Below the pieces are notes generated by a model, which was not told where the DNA came from, made no database searches, and saw only the letters and a program-made list of their open reading frames with translations. Position numbers and translations under genes: made by a program. A stretch of 64,000 nucleotides of DNA from Glycomyces niveus (GTDB lineage Bacteria; Actinomycetota; Actinomycetes; Mycobacteriales; Micromonosporaceae). Below are positions 17,861-25,579 of this stretch, piece after piece. Within the stretch, counting starts at the first letter, position 1. Every line of letters starts with the position of its first letter. The stretch spans positions 186,001-250,000 of the forward strand of contig NZ_JAGFNP010000007.1 of NCBI RefSeq assembly GCF_017592475.1, in the 5' to 3' direction.

Positions 17861-17889
17861 CCGTAGGGTCGGACTCTTGAGTTCGGGAT

Positions 17890-17945
17890 GCTCAGTCGAC
17901 GGGTGCTGTCACTCCAGCGGAACGAGGTGCGGTCGTCGCCCTGGT
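17890..17945 (-). pseudogene. Remnant of the 103-residue conserved gene found intact at 40276
   Basis: On the minus strand the stretch encodes DRTSFRWSDS, matching the C-terminal end DRAWFRWSDT of the intact gene at 40276-40587. Only about 55 bp survive and no start is present. A second remnant lies at 19660. Confidence 0.6.
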
Positions 17946-18140
17946 CTTACCCGTTGGGATGCAAGGTGAGCTCCGGAGGAGGCCCACACTTCCAGGCCCC
18001 CGCGGACGCCCGAACCTAGATAGAATTTTACGGCTTTGCCTTGCTCGCACCCCAGCTCGCCTCCCGTGGAGTCCCATGTCGATCGATGATTTTCCTCGAC
18101 AACCTATTCCAAAGCTATCACTAGGAAAGGTGGGTCGGAA

Positions 18141-18617
18141 TTGACCGACCTCGTAGAGACAATAGCCACCACCCTGCTCTTGATGTTCTCCGTCCTCGTC
18201 GCTGCGATTTCCATTCGTCTGTTGAAGATTGCCGCACCGCTCGACCGATCGCGTCAACACCTTGACACGCGAACTTCAGGATTCCATGGAGACTTGAATG
18301 GCGAGACATTGAAGAACGCGATCGAGGAGGCCGTGCAACTGAACGCTGCTGCGTCTACCCGGAATCCTGATCCTTTGATCCGGCTTCAATCCGCGGTAAG
18401 ACTATCCCCGGTTAGTTTCACCGCCGCCGTCGCAGATATTCCAAAGAGCCTTCGTGAAGGCCGGACCGTATCGATCGACCTCTCATCGCTGGATCGCCGA
18501 CAAGCGAGCAGACTGGTGGATTTTTGCAGTGGGGCTACTTCGATGTGCTCAGGTTGGATTTTTCACATGACGGAAACTGCAATCATTCTCACTCCCGGAT
18601 TGATTATCGATCAATGA
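18141..18617 (+). CDS. Membrane-anchored SepF-like protein
   Basis: A 158-residue protein starting at TTG 18141 behind AAAGGTGGG. Residues 7-29 form one transmembrane helix (TIATTLLLMFSVLVAAISIR), 35-75 a polar helical linker, and 80-158 a complete SepF fold: RLSPVSFTAAVADIPKSL, GRTVSIDLSSLD, QASRLVDFCSGATS and a last strand AIILTPGLII. Canonical SepF is soluble, binds membrane by an amphipathic helix and tethers FtsZ; here a true membrane anchor replaces it. Lower GC than core genes. The next gene, a SLATT-like membrane protein, starts 54 bp downstream, so a two-gene unit is likely. A phage-response or division-blocking role is inference only. Confidence 0.75.
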   Translation: MTDLVETIATTLLLMFSVLVAAISIRLLKIAAPLDRSRQHLDTRTSGFHGDLNGETLKNAIEEAVQLNAAASTRNPDPLIRLQSAVRLSPVSFTAAVADIPKSLREGRTVSIDLSSLDRRQASRLVDFCSGATSMCSGWIFHMTETAIILTPGLIIDQ

Positions 18618-18671
18618 AAATATTCTCCACCGGGCCGAATTTATGTCCTAGAAACTTGATGAAGGAGTCAG

Positions 18672-19562
18672 ATGCCGAATACTGAGGGAATCCACGAGCG
18701 AGCTGAGTTGCTTCGGATAAGCCATAAGCTTAGGGTGACGGGACACCATCTCAGGGTCGCTCAGTCCCGCAGGCGCTGGTCGAACATCTCACTGGTGTTC
18801 GGTCCCGTCATGATCATCTTGCTTTACTCGATGTGGTGGGTCCCGGCTATCAACGAGACGGTCAAGGTCGCAGTGACCATCCCCATCATCCCGGTGGTGC
18901 TCGGGTTCTCAATCGCCTCGTTCAGATTGAAGCGATCTCCAGGCGGTCCGGTCGTGTACCCCAACGGGAGGGATAATCGAGACGACTGGCGGGTATTCTT
19001 CGATGCGTTGCTCGGCAATCGAAACAGGACCAGCGAAGGCGACCTGGAACTACAAGTTTCCGAGATCCGCGAAGAGCGGAAGCAGCAGCTCGCTGACGCC
19101 AGCATTGACATCTCAATCCGTAGAACAGCCTACAAGGAGGACGCCTACTCGGATATCGATGAACTCCGAACGGAAAGTAAGCGATACAGGAGCATTAACA
19201 ATACGCTGCAAGGGGTGGTGATCATCGGCTCGTTGGCTGCCACGGGCACAGCTGGTATTGCCGCTCAGTTTCCGATCGTCCGCTGGGCGCTACTTGGTAT
19301 GACGTTCTTGGTCGGAATCTCCAGCGGGTTCATGGGATATTTCAAGTACAAGGAACGCAGCTTCTACCTTCAGCAGACCGCCGATGCGATCGAGCAGGAA
19401 TGGGAGGCGGCAGAAGTTGGTGTGGGTAGATACAAGCGGCTCACAACAGAAGCTGAACGGCTCGAGGAATTCGTCGAGGAAGTTCATCGGCTCAAATCGG
19501 AACAGAAGAAGCGGCAACAGAACCTCGAGCAACCTCCGGAACTGCGAAACTCGGGAGAATAA
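18672..19562 (+). CDS. SLATT/DUF4231-like four-helix membrane protein
   Basis: A 296-residue protein with two hydrophobic hairpins, about residues 38-56 and 64-84, then 178-198 and 204-224. The second hairpin lies in SKRYRSINNTLQGVVIIGSL to FKYKERSFYLQQTADAIEQE, the layout of the SLATT/DUF4231 domain (a helix, a 2TM unit, then Arg-x-x-x-x-x-Gln and a charged helix). SLATT proteins are predicted pore-forming effectors of nucleotide-signal and other defence systems. A charged coiled-coil tail (255-285) follows. A good GGAG-type ribosome-binding site precedes the ATG. The SepF-like gene is directly upstream; no cyclase or other usual SLATT partner is next to it. Confidence 0.7.
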   Translation: MPNTEGIHERAELLRISHKLRVTGHHLRVAQSRRRWSNISLVFGPVMIILLYSMWWVPAINETVKVAVTIPIIPVVLGFSIASFRLKRSPGGPVVYPNGRDNRDDWRVFFDALLGNRNRTSEGDLELQVSEIREERKQQLADASIDISIRRTAYKEDAYSDIDELRTESKRYRSINNTLQGVVIIGSLAATGTAGIAAQFPIVRWALLGMTFLVGISSGFMGYFKYKERSFYLQQTADAIEQEWEAAEVGVGRYKRLTTEAERLEEFVEEVHRLKSEQKKRQQNLEQPPELRNSGE

Positions 19563-19659
19563 TCGGCGGAGTGCCCGACCGCCCCTCGGCGCGATTCTCG
19601 GTTGGGATAAACACCTGACCGGCTCAGCGAGGGGTGGGGGCAGCTTCCTGAGCTCGGGA

Positions 19660-19760
19660 TGCTTAGTCGAAGGATATTGTCGCTCCGCGGAACCAGGCGC
19701 GGTCGTTCTCGACGTGAAGGAGGAACTCGGCTGCGGGTCCGTCGTCGCAGTGGCTCTGAG
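19660..19760 (-). pseudogene. Frameshifted remnant of the 103-residue gene found intact at 40276
   Basis: About 100 bp match the 3' third of the gene at 40276 (ENDRAWFR preserved), but one base is missing within the WSD codons, shifting the frame before the stop. The matched stretch also begins with the same words (GCTTAGTCGAAGG vs GCTCAGTCGAAGG). It sits in the gap between the SLATT-like gene and the nuclease-helicase pair. The rest of 19563-19868 shows no gene. Confidence 0.65.
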
Positions 19761-19868
19761 GAAGGGCTTCCTGCAGGAGTGAGGTAGCGCGAGGCAGCGA
19801 GCTCGCATGGTCGAGGGAGATATCAGTCCAGCACTACTTTGCCTGCGTAGAAATCTTGAAGAAGGCAA

Positions 19869-19900
19869 TTGACACGGGACGCTAGGCATGGTCGTATAAT
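19869..19900 (+). promoter_or_regulatory. Consensus promoter for the nuclease-helicase pair
   Basis: TTGACA (19869-19874) and TATAAT (19895-19900) are both perfect consensus hexamers, but 20 bp apart where 17-18 is optimal. An expected start near 19907 leaves a leader of about 70 bases before the GTG at 19980. Confidence 0.6.
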
Positions 19901-19979
19901 AGTACGCAGCACAAGACGCAGTCCAACCTTGAGCTCTCAATACAGACATTCCCGGAACTAGTTGCGAGGTGATGTGCTG

Positions 19980-20879
19980 GTGCGTTCTCAATCTCCCGTG
20001 GTGGTTGCTGCGGATGCGGATGAACTGGCCGCTCAATGCAACTACCGATTGTCCCCATTTGTGGATCTGTCGGAAAATGCTCCGGGTGACTCCTGTCCGT
20101 GGCATCTGGTTAGCCTTAAGCGTGAGGATGTTCAAGATCGAGGCGCAGTAGCATGGCTGATCGCGGACTCGATCATGAAAGAGCGATCTGGGAACTCGCG
20201 AGCATACGACCTATGGAGACAGGCTGTGCTTGGTTCTTCTCCCTTGGAGGGAGACGACACGATTTTGGTAAGGACACTACTGCGGCCAGTATTCGGCCTT
20301 CCAGAGGCTCCCCCGGAGAATGAAGATCACGTTCCTGGACACATTGGTGAATGGCTCTGGTATCTCCTGACAAGTGAGAGCCAGATTGAAACGCATGAAC
20401 TGGCGCTCCTTGACCCCCCTAGCTGGAGTGTTACAGATGGAGGGGCTGATGGTTTTGTCGTCTATCAAATCCCAATTGGTAGTGGGACAAAACTGATCTT
20501 TCGTCTCTGGGAGGCGAAGAAATTCACCGGCGCCGGATCTATCAGCGGGACGATAACGGGGGCAGCCTCCCAGCTTGCTGAGCGTGGTGGTGAATACGTA
20601 GCGAAAGTCTCCCACGCTCATGCGAGGCAGCCTGGTGATCTGGGCCGCCTAATGAGTGAGCTGACCGAGCTTTGGATTCGGGCTGATCCGCGTGGCGGAG
20701 CTGGGATAAGTGTGGCGACTAATATGTCGAGCACTCCCAGGAAGGCCGCGTTCACCCAAGTCCAAGGGTATCTACCAAAGCTGAAGGAACCTGGTCAGTT
20801 GCGTGGACTGCTAGTAGCAGTCGAGGATTTCGTAGGGTTTTCTGAAGAGGTTCGGAGGTACTTGTGGAGCGCACTCTAA
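19980..20879 (+). CDS. HamA-like PD-(D/E)xK nuclease of a Hachiman-type defence system
   Basis: A 299-residue protein with a PD-(D/E)xK nuclease core resembling HamA (DUF1837) of Hachiman. The pattern is Glu124 in GHIGEWLWYLL, Asp157 in DGGADGFVVYQ, then RLWEAKK with Glu178 and Lys180, spaced as in this nuclease fold. The N-terminal 110 residues are the partner-binding type region and are not recognisable in detail. The start GTG 19980 has GAGGTGA 7 bp upstream; earlier TTG/GTG codons are less well placed. Its end overlaps the helicase start by 16 bp, so the two form a strict pair. In Hachiman, HamA is a DNA-degrading effector held by HamB. Assignment to Hachiman proper versus a sister family (for example Abp-type) is open. 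Confidence 0.65.
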   Translation: MRSQSPVVVAADADELAAQCNYRLSPFVDLSENAPGDSCPWHLVSLKREDVQDRGAVAWLIADSIMKERSGNSRAYDLWRQAVLGSSPLEGDDTILVRTLLRPVFGLPEAPPENEDHVPGHIGEWLWYLLTSESQIETHELALLDPPSWSVTDGGADGFVVYQIPIGSGTKLIFRLWEAKKFTGAGSISGTITGAASQLAERGGEYVAKVSHAHARQPGDLGRLMSELTELWIRADPRGGAGISVATNMSSTPRKAAFTQVQGYLPKLKEPGQLRGLLVAVEDFVGFSEEVRRYLWSAL

Positions 20880-23800
20880 ATTTGCAAGCATTGCGTGAGG
20901 CACTAGGTTCGCTTCCGCAAGGTGCTCTTCCAAGTCCGGAGGAACTAATACGTCTAATCGCTGATATCGAAGTCGGGGCGATAATGAACCGTTTCGATAT
21001 TGATAGTGGCGTTATTCGTACGGCCTGGTATCTCCATGGAGTCTGTGCGGCGTCGGAGGCAGGCGAGCTATATTCACCGGCAAGGCGCCAGCGGGCATTC
21101 GCAGTCAGCGCACATATCTTCGATCTTGCTATCGCAAGAGAGGATAGAACTACCCCGGAGAATCTGCTATCGCTTGCGTTCGCGGCACAGGTGGGATATC
21201 TGCGTGCCGGCCAAGATCCGAACGCGGCTGCGGTATTCCGTCGGATCCGGCATCTTCTCCATGGTCCAACTGCAGTCGAAGCAACAATGTCCTCGGATGA
21301 GTCATTTACAGCGGTGTCTGAGCATATTGAAACTCTGGCGCTCGAAGTAGGTGTTGCCTTCCTCGGGCTGCAAACTGCAGTAGTTAGACGGTTGGTAAAT
21401 TACTGGCGAAACCAGCTCCGAGCGCTAGCACGTGATCTTCGCTCATGGGACCTGAGCGGGACAATTTTCGGTCCAGCTGAGGCGGTCGTAGATGCCGTGG
21501 ATGCAACGACATCTTTCCTAATCTTTGGGACTCGCGAGCGACTCGCAGCGGCGGAGACCAGCTTGCTGGGCGTGGTCAACGGACGAGCGGGTAGGGGAGA
21601 TCTCAATGCGCGATGGGTGGCTGCCCACCTTCTGGGTCTTATTGGTGAACTTGCCAAAGGCAGTTTGCATGACATTTTGCCTCCTGACGCTGCGCCTGTG
21701 GTGGCTCAGGCGTTCACCCTTACTTCTCCTCCAATTCTGAATCTATGGCCTCCGCAACGGGAACTCCTCACTAGGCCGTCTGCGAATCCCCTAGACCCAA
21801 ACACCAGCCGTCTCCTGATCAGTGTTCCTACTAGCGCAGGCAAGAGTCTATGTTCGCAGTTGGTTATGTGCACGCACTTGGCGACCTCGCCGGGTCGCGT
21901 AATCTACGTGTCACCACTGCGGAGTCTGACCAGGGAAATGCGAAGCTCGCTGCGTGACCGACTTCGAGTCCTTGACCGTGAACTAGGAGCAGACACCCCT
22001 GACTTTCCTCTCGACGGAGGAGCGTTCCTTCAGTTCGACCATGAGGCGGATATCGAGGTGGTTACACCCGAGCGTCTGATGTACGCACTGCGCCACGATC
22101 CGGAAGGTGTTCTTCGCGATGTCTCCCTGATCGTTGTCGATGAAGCCCACCACATCACCCAGGGGCAGCGCGGATTTCTGTTGGAAGGTCTGCTTGCCTT
22201 CTGTCAGACCTTGCCAGAGTCCCCGAGATTGGTCTTGCTTTCAGCCGCCGTTGGCAATGGGGCGGCTCTTGCCCAATGGCTCGAGCCGGATAAGCCAGAG
22301 GTCCTATTTACCTCTCCGTGGCGTGGCCCGCGGCGCCTTCATGGTCTTCTGACCACAGATGCTAACTGGGAGCAGAAGACCGTTTCCCCACGTAGGTCTA
22401 CGGACTGGCCCTGGACAGTGCGATTCCCAGTAACTGTGCGGATCAGCATTCGTCCAGCAGAGGCAGTCGCGGTCACGGAGCTCACAACCAACCGAAGTCA
22501 GCCTCTCGGCGAACTTGTCTTCCGAAGGAAGGGACCGGACGATACCTCTCGGGAGCGTTCGCAAAGGGATTCGAATCTGAGCACACCCGCGTACAAAATG
22601 TTTGCCCAGGCGGCGACATACTTCCTCTCAGCGGGCCCGATGCTCGTGGTGACTAGCACTCGACGACTTGCACAAGACACTGCCCGAGCGATGGCAAGCC
22701 ACTTGCCGGAGCATGTGACGGCACGTCCCTTGACCGAGCGGGTCAGAGCGGAGCTGGGTAGCGAACATCCTTTGGTTAGCTGCTTGCGCAGCGGTATAGC
22801 GTTTCATCATGCAGCCCTTCCCACCGATGTGCTCGAAGCAATAGAGGATGCCCTTCGCAGTGAGCGCATCCGGGCGGTGGTTAGCACCACTACACTCACC
22901 GATGGCGTTAATCTTCCTGTCCGAACTGTCGTCATTACCGCTGCTCTTGACGATGATCAGCGGCCGCAGGTCAATGGAGTTCCTGGTTTGGACGCTGCAA
23001 AATTGCTCAATGCTGTGGGGAGGGCAGGTCGGGCGGGCCGCGAAAGTGAAGGGTGGATACTCCTAGCGCTCAACCGCAGGATCAAATCCAGCGACCATGA
23101 ATTGTTCACTCCAGCGGCTGAAGACCTACGAGTCGAATCAGCGCTCACTCGAGAGCAGGCACTTGTAGATCTAGCAGCTGCCGAGCAACTCATCGCAGAA
23201 AGCGCTGATAGTGTAATGGCCGTTACTGAATCACTTGCAAGTGATTTTATCACCTACGTTTGGTTCGTTCTTGACGCTCATGATCATCTTGCAACTGATG
23301 CCCCTCCATTGGATGCAGTTGATAGGCTCTTGGCGATGCAACAGTTGCCCCCCGAGATAAAGACTCGATGGCAACGTCTGGCACAGAAAACTCAGGAACA
23401 CTATCTGACTACGGCGTCTGAAACTCGGCGTCGGTGGACCACCACGGGTACAAGTCTTAGCAGTGCTCGAGCCCTCGACAATATGGCGCGCCGTCTTGCG
23501 GTTCGTGTATTGAATGAACCCGCCTTGGAGTCTTACAGTAACTCGGAGGGCGATGATCCTGAGGTTTTCGCACTCGGCGATACCCTCCGTCTGCTCGACG
23601 AAGAACTTGCATTCACTGAACTCCTGAAGCTTCCCGAGCGTCGGAGTGCTTGGATGTTCTACGACCGGCGAGCTACAAGAAACCGACAGGCCATCAATGT
23701 CGATGTACGAGAAGCGATGCGTGCGTGGATCGATGGGACCCCCATTCCAGCGCTAGCACGCCAATGGTTGCCTGATGCCGAGACAGACTGGGCTTTGGAA

Positions 23801-24421
23801 CAAGCAGTAGCGAATATAAGTACGACCTTCGAGCACTACCTTTCATGGACGCTTGGTGCTCTCATTCACATGACTAACGAGCACCTTTCCCGGGCTGAAT
23901 CACCACTACTCCTGCGACCCGACACTGCCTGGCACTTGAGATACGGAGTCGACACAGAACAGGCCATCCACCTGCTCACCCGGGGGGTGCATTCCCGCGC
24001 GCTGGCTCACGCTATCGGCCGACAAGCTGACGCACAAGGAATCCCATCCTCTGTTCAGCGTCAATGGCTTGCGGACCAGCACATTTCAGGATGGCGATCC
24101 GTTTACGCCCCAAGCGACCTCGAAATAGAGGATCTCCTTGAATATGTTCGCATCCGCAGGCGGAGTCTGCTCCGCGGGCTACTGAGAGATGGTTCTATTT
24201 CGATAGAGGTTGACGTAATCGGTCCGATTCGATACTCGTCAGCGACTTTGCGCTGGTCTGAGGACAATCCAGCGCAAGAGATCGATATTCTTGATGCCGA
24301 AGGAGATGTTTGTGGGCGTGTGCGGGCGGGAGATCATCTCGACGTCACCGCAGTCCTTCGGAGTGGCCTGCGGGTCACGATGGACCTCCAAAGGGAACAG
24401 CTGTACATTTCCCGGTCCTAG
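20864..24421 (+). CDS. HamB-like superfamily 2 helicase
   Basis: A 1185-residue SF2 helicase, translated from GTG 20864 behind GGAGGTA. About 320 helical residues precede the motor: Walker A PTSAGKS (about 322-328), motif Ia VIYVSPLRSL, motif II VVDEAHH (about 425), motif III LLSAA, then the second RecA domain with FHHAALP, VVSTTTLTDGVNLPV and motif VI NAVGRAGRAGRE (about 716). A 450-residue C-terminal region follows. The Ski2/HamB-like arrangement and the tight coupling with the nuclease gene fit a Hachiman-type sensor that releases its nuclease on phage DNA. It is longer than the HamB proteins I recall. GC content is visibly below that of the core genes. Confidence 0.7.
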   Translation: MERTLNLQALREALGSLPQGALPSPEELIRLIADIEVGAIMNRFDIDSGVIRTAWYLHGVCAASEAGELYSPARRQRAFAVSAHIFDLAIAREDRTTPENLLSLAFAAQVGYLRAGQDPNAAAVFRRIRHLLHGPTAVEATMSSDESFTAVSEHIETLALEVGVAFLGLQTAVVRRLVNYWRNQLRALARDLRSWDLSGTIFGPAEAVVDAVDATTSFLIFGTRERLAAAETSLLGVVNGRAGRGDLNARWVAAHLLGLIGELAKGSLHDILPPDAAPVVAQAFTLTSPPILNLWPPQRELLTRPSANPLDPNTSRLLISVPTSAGKSLCSQLVMCTHLATSPGRVIYVSPLRSLTREMRSSLRDRLRVLDRELGADTPDFPLDGGAFLQFDHEADIEVVTPERLMYALRHDPEGVLRDVSLIVVDEAHHITQGQRGFLLEGLLAFCQTLPESPRLVLLSAAVGNGAALAQWLEPDKPEVLFTSPWRGPRRLHGLLTTDANWEQKTVSPRRSTDWPWTVRFPVTVRISIRPAEAVAVTELTTNRSQPLGELVFRRKGPDDTSRERSQRDSNLSTPAYKMFAQAATYFLSAGPMLVVTSTRRLAQDTARAMASHLPEHVTARPLTERVRAELGSEHPLVSCLRSGIAFHHAALPTDVLEAIEDALRSERIRAVVSTTTLTDGVNLPVRTVVITAALDDDQRPQVNGVPGLDAAKLLNAVGRAGRAGRESEGWILLALNRRIKSSDHELFTPAAEDLRVESALTREQALVDLAAAEQLIAESADSVMAVTESLASDFITYVWFVLDAHDHLATDAPPLDAVDRLLAMQQLPPEIKTRWQRLAQKTQEHYLTTASETRRRWTTTGTSLSSARALDNMARRLAVRVLNEPALESYSNSEGDDPEVFALGDTLRLLDEELAFTELLKLPERRSAWMFYDRRATRNRQAINVDVREAMRAWIDGTPIPALARQWLPDAETDWALEQAVANISTTFEHYLSWTLGALIHMTNEHLSRAESPLLLRPDTAWHLRYGVDTEQAIHLLTRGVHSRALAHAIGRQADAQGIPSSVQRQWLADQHISGWRSVYAPSDLEIEDLLEYVRIRRRSLLRGLLRDGSISIEVDVIGPIRYSSATLRWSEDNPAQEIDILDAEGDVCGRVRAGDHLDVTAVLRSGLRVTMDLQREQLYISRS

Positions 24422-24489
24422 CCGCTATCGCCGATCACGAGGCGACCGAACTTTAGCTTGAGTTCGGCGTGGTGGGTAGGCGAAGAAGC

Positions 24490-24732
24490 TTAATTGTCGG
24501 CGTGGTCTTCTTGGGGTCCAAGCCAGTAGAGGACACCATGCTCGAAGTCGTCGTTGGGGTAGGCTTCCACGATTTCCCAGCCCTGGTAGCCCTCGGGCTC
24601 AGGCGGGGGAGTCACGCCTAGCTCGCGCGCGTATGCCGCGAGCCCTCGCGAGTCAAGGTCGTCATCAAAGCGTCGCCTTAGCTCGGCAAGGGTCTCGGGG
24701 GGAGCTTCGACGGGGCGGTCGTAGTCGATCAT
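24490..24732 (-). CDS. Small acidic protein, probable immunity partner of the deaminase
   Basis: An 80-residue very acidic protein (about a quarter Asp/Glu). It has a helical N-terminal half, ELRRRFDDDLDSRGLAAYAREL, and a Trp/Tyr-rich C-terminal half, GWEIVEAYPNDDFEHGVLYW. Its ATG overlaps the stop of the deaminase gene by 4 bp (ATGA). Small size, acidity and strict coupling are what immunity proteins of DNA-acting toxins show. I do not recognise the family. Confidence 0.55.
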   Translation of the reverse strand: MIDYDRPVEAPPETLAELRRRFDDDLDSRGLAAYARELGVTPPPEPEGYQGWEIVEAYPNDDFEHGVLYWLGPQEDHADN

Positions 24733-25526
24733 TCCTTGATTCCCTCTCCAGTCCCGATGATCTTCTGACGGTACGGCACTCGCCCCTCACGGATGACATG
24801 GACGTATGCGACCGTGTCGCGCGGTATGACGTGCCGGAAGTTTTCGGCGCAGCCCTTTGGGTCGGGAATTTCGGACTCGTCTTGTCGTGACCCGCACAAG
24901 GGCACGTTGAGATAGAACGCCGCGTCTTGCAAATGGTCCTTGCGGATCATCGCTGCTGCGTCGCCTTCGACGTGCCACGTGGTCTTCATATCCTCCGACG
25001 ACGCCCAGGGTTCGCGGAGCTCGGGGCGTATCGGTGCCTCGCCTTTGCGGTAGGGCTTGAGCGGTTCGCCGTTGAGCTGCCTGCCGTCGGCGGTGTAGAC
25101 GAAGGCACGCGCTGAGGTCCGACCTTCGGCGTTTCGGGGATACCCGACACGACGGACCTCCTTGACAGCCTCAGGATGTGAGCGCCTCGGGTTGAAATCG
25201 GCAAGGCGATGGGCGTACCAGGTCGGCGCGGTGGATGTGGCCGGAGTTCCGGTGCTCGTGGTCAGTAAACTGCTCTGTCCGATTGCGAGGACTTCAGCTT
25301 GTGCTTCGCCGATGCGCTCGGCGAGCCCGGCCGCTTCGGCAACGAGTTGTTCGATGGTCTGAACAGCGGCGCTGGCACGGTTCGCCGTACCTTCTGCGCC
25401 GGCTGCGGCGATCGCGCCTCGAAGTTCTTCGGCCTGCTGCTTCGATGCCGCGAGCTGACCGGCGAGCCCTTCGGCTTCACTCTTGTTCCCGCCGAGAGAC
25501 GCAGCGACTTCATCCACGCTGGTCAT
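24729..25526 (-). CDS. SCP1.201/DddA-like nucleic-acid cytosine deaminase
   Basis: A 265-residue protein. Residues 1-85 are an Ala/Glu-rich helical (coiled-coil) region, 86-105 a Ser/Thr/Pro linker, and 105-265 the deaminase. Zinc-site residues fit the SCP1.201-like family that includes DddA: His185 and Glu187 in WHVEGDAAAMIR, then Cys211 in NVPLCGS and Cys226 in PKGC, followed by a strand VAYVHVI. HVEG is shared word for word with DddA. The gap between the two Cys (14 residues) is longer than in DddA. GRTSARAFVYTADG is the usual leading block of the family. No secretion domain is visible, so action inside the producer, in neighbours or on plasmid/phage DNA is open. The small coupled gene downstream is the likely immunity. 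Confidence 0.7.
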   Translation of the reverse strand: MTSVDEVAASLGGNKSEAEGLAGQLAASKQQAEELRGAIAAAGAEGTANRASAAVQTIEQLVAEAAGLAERIGEAQAEVLAIGQSSLLTTSTGTPATSTAPTWYAHRLADFNPRRSHPEAVKEVRRVGYPRNAEGRTSARAFVYTADGRQLNGEPLKPYRKGEAPIRPELREPWASSEDMKTTWHVEGDAAAMIRKDHLQDAAFYLNVPLCGSRQDESEIPDPKGCAENFRHVIPRDTVAYVHVIREGRVPYRQKIIGTGEGIKE

Positions 25527-25579
25527 GGGGTGAACCTTCCGTGACTGGGTCGTGATTGGTCATGGTTGTTCTTCACGAC

